Positions 8,177 through 8,963 of a stretch of 8,963 nt of DNA are shown here, piece by piece. Position 1 is the first letter of the stretch. Each line of letters opens with the position of its first letter. The DNA lies in the NCBI GenBank assembly GCA_050014815.1, contig JBEKCP010000574.1, positions 1 to 8,963 on the forward strand, given 5' to 3'. The DNA comes from JBEKCP01 sp050014815 (GTDB taxonomy: Bacteria; Planctomycetota; Planctomycetia; Pirellulales; Thermoguttaceae). The notes below the pieces were generated by a model that worked only from the letters and a program-made list of their open reading frames with translations, did not search any database and was not told where the DNA came from. The position numbers and the translations under genes were made by a program.

Positions 8177-8963
8177 TCACCACGTGGAGTCCAGCGCCGC
8201 AATGACTTTCTTGTAGCGGGCGTACTTCGCGTCGTAGAGGGCCCGCTTGCCCGGGTCCGGCGGCTGGACCCGTGAGAACCGGACCATCGCCGCCACGGCC
8301 GCCTCGAAGCTCTCGTAGCAGCCGCCTGCCACGGCGGCGCAGATGGCTGCACCCAGCGTGCCCAACTCGGTACCGTCGGGAATCTCGACGGGCACCTGGA
8401 AGCAGTCGGCGATGATCTGCACCCAGACGTGGCTGCGGGCGGCCCCGCCGGTCAGTCGGATGTTGGCCGGCATGGCGCGGAACTTCAACAGCCGCTCGAC
8501 GTGCTGGCGGTGCCCGAAAACCATCCCCTCATAGATCGCCCGCAGGACATGCCCGCGGCGGTGCCAACCCGTCATGCCCACCAGCGCAGATTTCGCGTCC
8601 GGGTTGACGTTCGAGCCGTAGAGGAAAGGCAGAAACACGATGGCGGTTTCTTCGGGCGCGGTTTCGGCCACCAGGTCGTTGGAGAGGTCGAAGACCGATC
8701 GGCCCTGCTGCTTCAGGAGGTCCCCCTCGGCCGCGAGGAACTCGGTGACGAACCATTCCAGGTTGCTGGCCGAGGTGGCGCTGCCTTCGAGCATCAGGTA
8801 GAAGCCGGGAATGGCGTAGCACGAGGTCATGAAGACGTCTTCGTCGACGACCGGCGTGCGGGAGATGTACTGGTTGTTGCCCCAGGTGCCGGCGATCATG
8901 CAGAGTTGGCTCTCGTCGGTGATGCCGGAGGAGAGGGCGCAGGCATCGATGTCGAACAGCCCG
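8177..8963 (-). CDS. FGGY-family carbohydrate kinase, C-terminal part
   Basis: This is the last 262 residues of a cytoplasmic ATP-dependent sugar kinase; the N-terminus lies beyond the right edge, and the frame is open to the final base. Full FGGY kinases are about 480-520 residues, so roughly the C-terminal half is present. The fragment begins GLFDIDACALSSGITDESQL, followed by IAGTWGNNQYIS, the stretch where FGGY kinases bind nucleotide in the C-terminal actin-like domain. SATSASNLEWF and the late LTGGAARSHVWVQIIADCFQ with DGTELGTLGAAICAAVAGG match the family's conserved C-terminal blocks. The pattern is closer to L-xylulokinase (LyxK)-like members than to what I recall of L-rhamnulokinase, but substrate cannot be settled from half a protein. 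It is the first gene of a minus-strand pair, ahead of the lyase-like gene by 159 bases, and probably feeds sugars released by the extracellular enzymes into central metabolism. Confidence 0.9.
   Translation of the reverse strand, partial: GLFDIDACALSSGITDESQLCMIAGTWGNNQYISRTPVVDEDVFMTSCYAIPGFYLMLEGSATSASNLEWFVTEFLAAEGDLLKQQGRSVFDLSNDLVAETAPEETAIVFLPFLYGSNVNPDAKSALVGMTGWHRRGHVLRAIYEGMVFGHRQHVERLLKFRAMPANIRLTGGAARSHVWVQIIADCFQVPVEIPDGTELGTLGAAICAAVAGGCYESFEAAVAAMVRFSRVQPPDPGKRALYDAKYARYKKVIAALDSTW

Overview
The window looks like a carbohydrate-utilisation locus from a GC-rich bacterium, most likely a planctomycete or a relative in the PVC group. That assignment rests on the gene types: a very large secreted GH78 enzyme, and a huge membrane-anchored HEAT-repeat protein fused to a heparinase II/III-like module. 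It is an inference, with no marker gene to confirm it. No rRNA, tRNA, CRISPR array or transposase gene was found.

Layout. Positions 1-334 (+) hold a perfect extended -10 promoter element and a small gene, visible only if one missing base in a G-run is restored. It encodes a short protein with a Ser/Asp-rich linker. Its restored stop codon overlaps the start of the next gene. Positions 327-3488 (+) encode a complete GH78 alpha-L-rhamnosidase with a discoidin-like insert. Positions 3489-3812 are a gap between convergent genes with no convincing gene; it may carry a dispersed repeat. Positions 8017-3813 (-) encode one protein of about 1,400 residues that is split by a single frameshift near 5780: an N-terminal membrane anchor, HEAT repeats, then a heparinase II/III-like lyase architecture. 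Positions 8018-8176 are a short intergenic stretch. Positions 8177-8963 (-) are the C-terminal part of an FGGY sugar kinase that runs off the right edge.

How the genes may work together. The rhamnosidase would release L-rhamnose from a polysaccharide or glycoside, the lyase-like protein could act on an acidic polysaccharide, and the FGGY kinase would phosphorylate a released ketose or polyol in the cytoplasm. The pairing fits rhamnose- and uronate-containing polymers such as pectic rhamnogalacturonan or ulvan, but the substrate is not shown by the sequence. The two strands may be separate transcription units, and the + strand block is visibly less GC-rich than the lyase gene.

Two of the four genes carry an apparent one-base deletion. 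This matters for any reading of the window: either the assembly has indel errors, or these genes are decaying or recoded.
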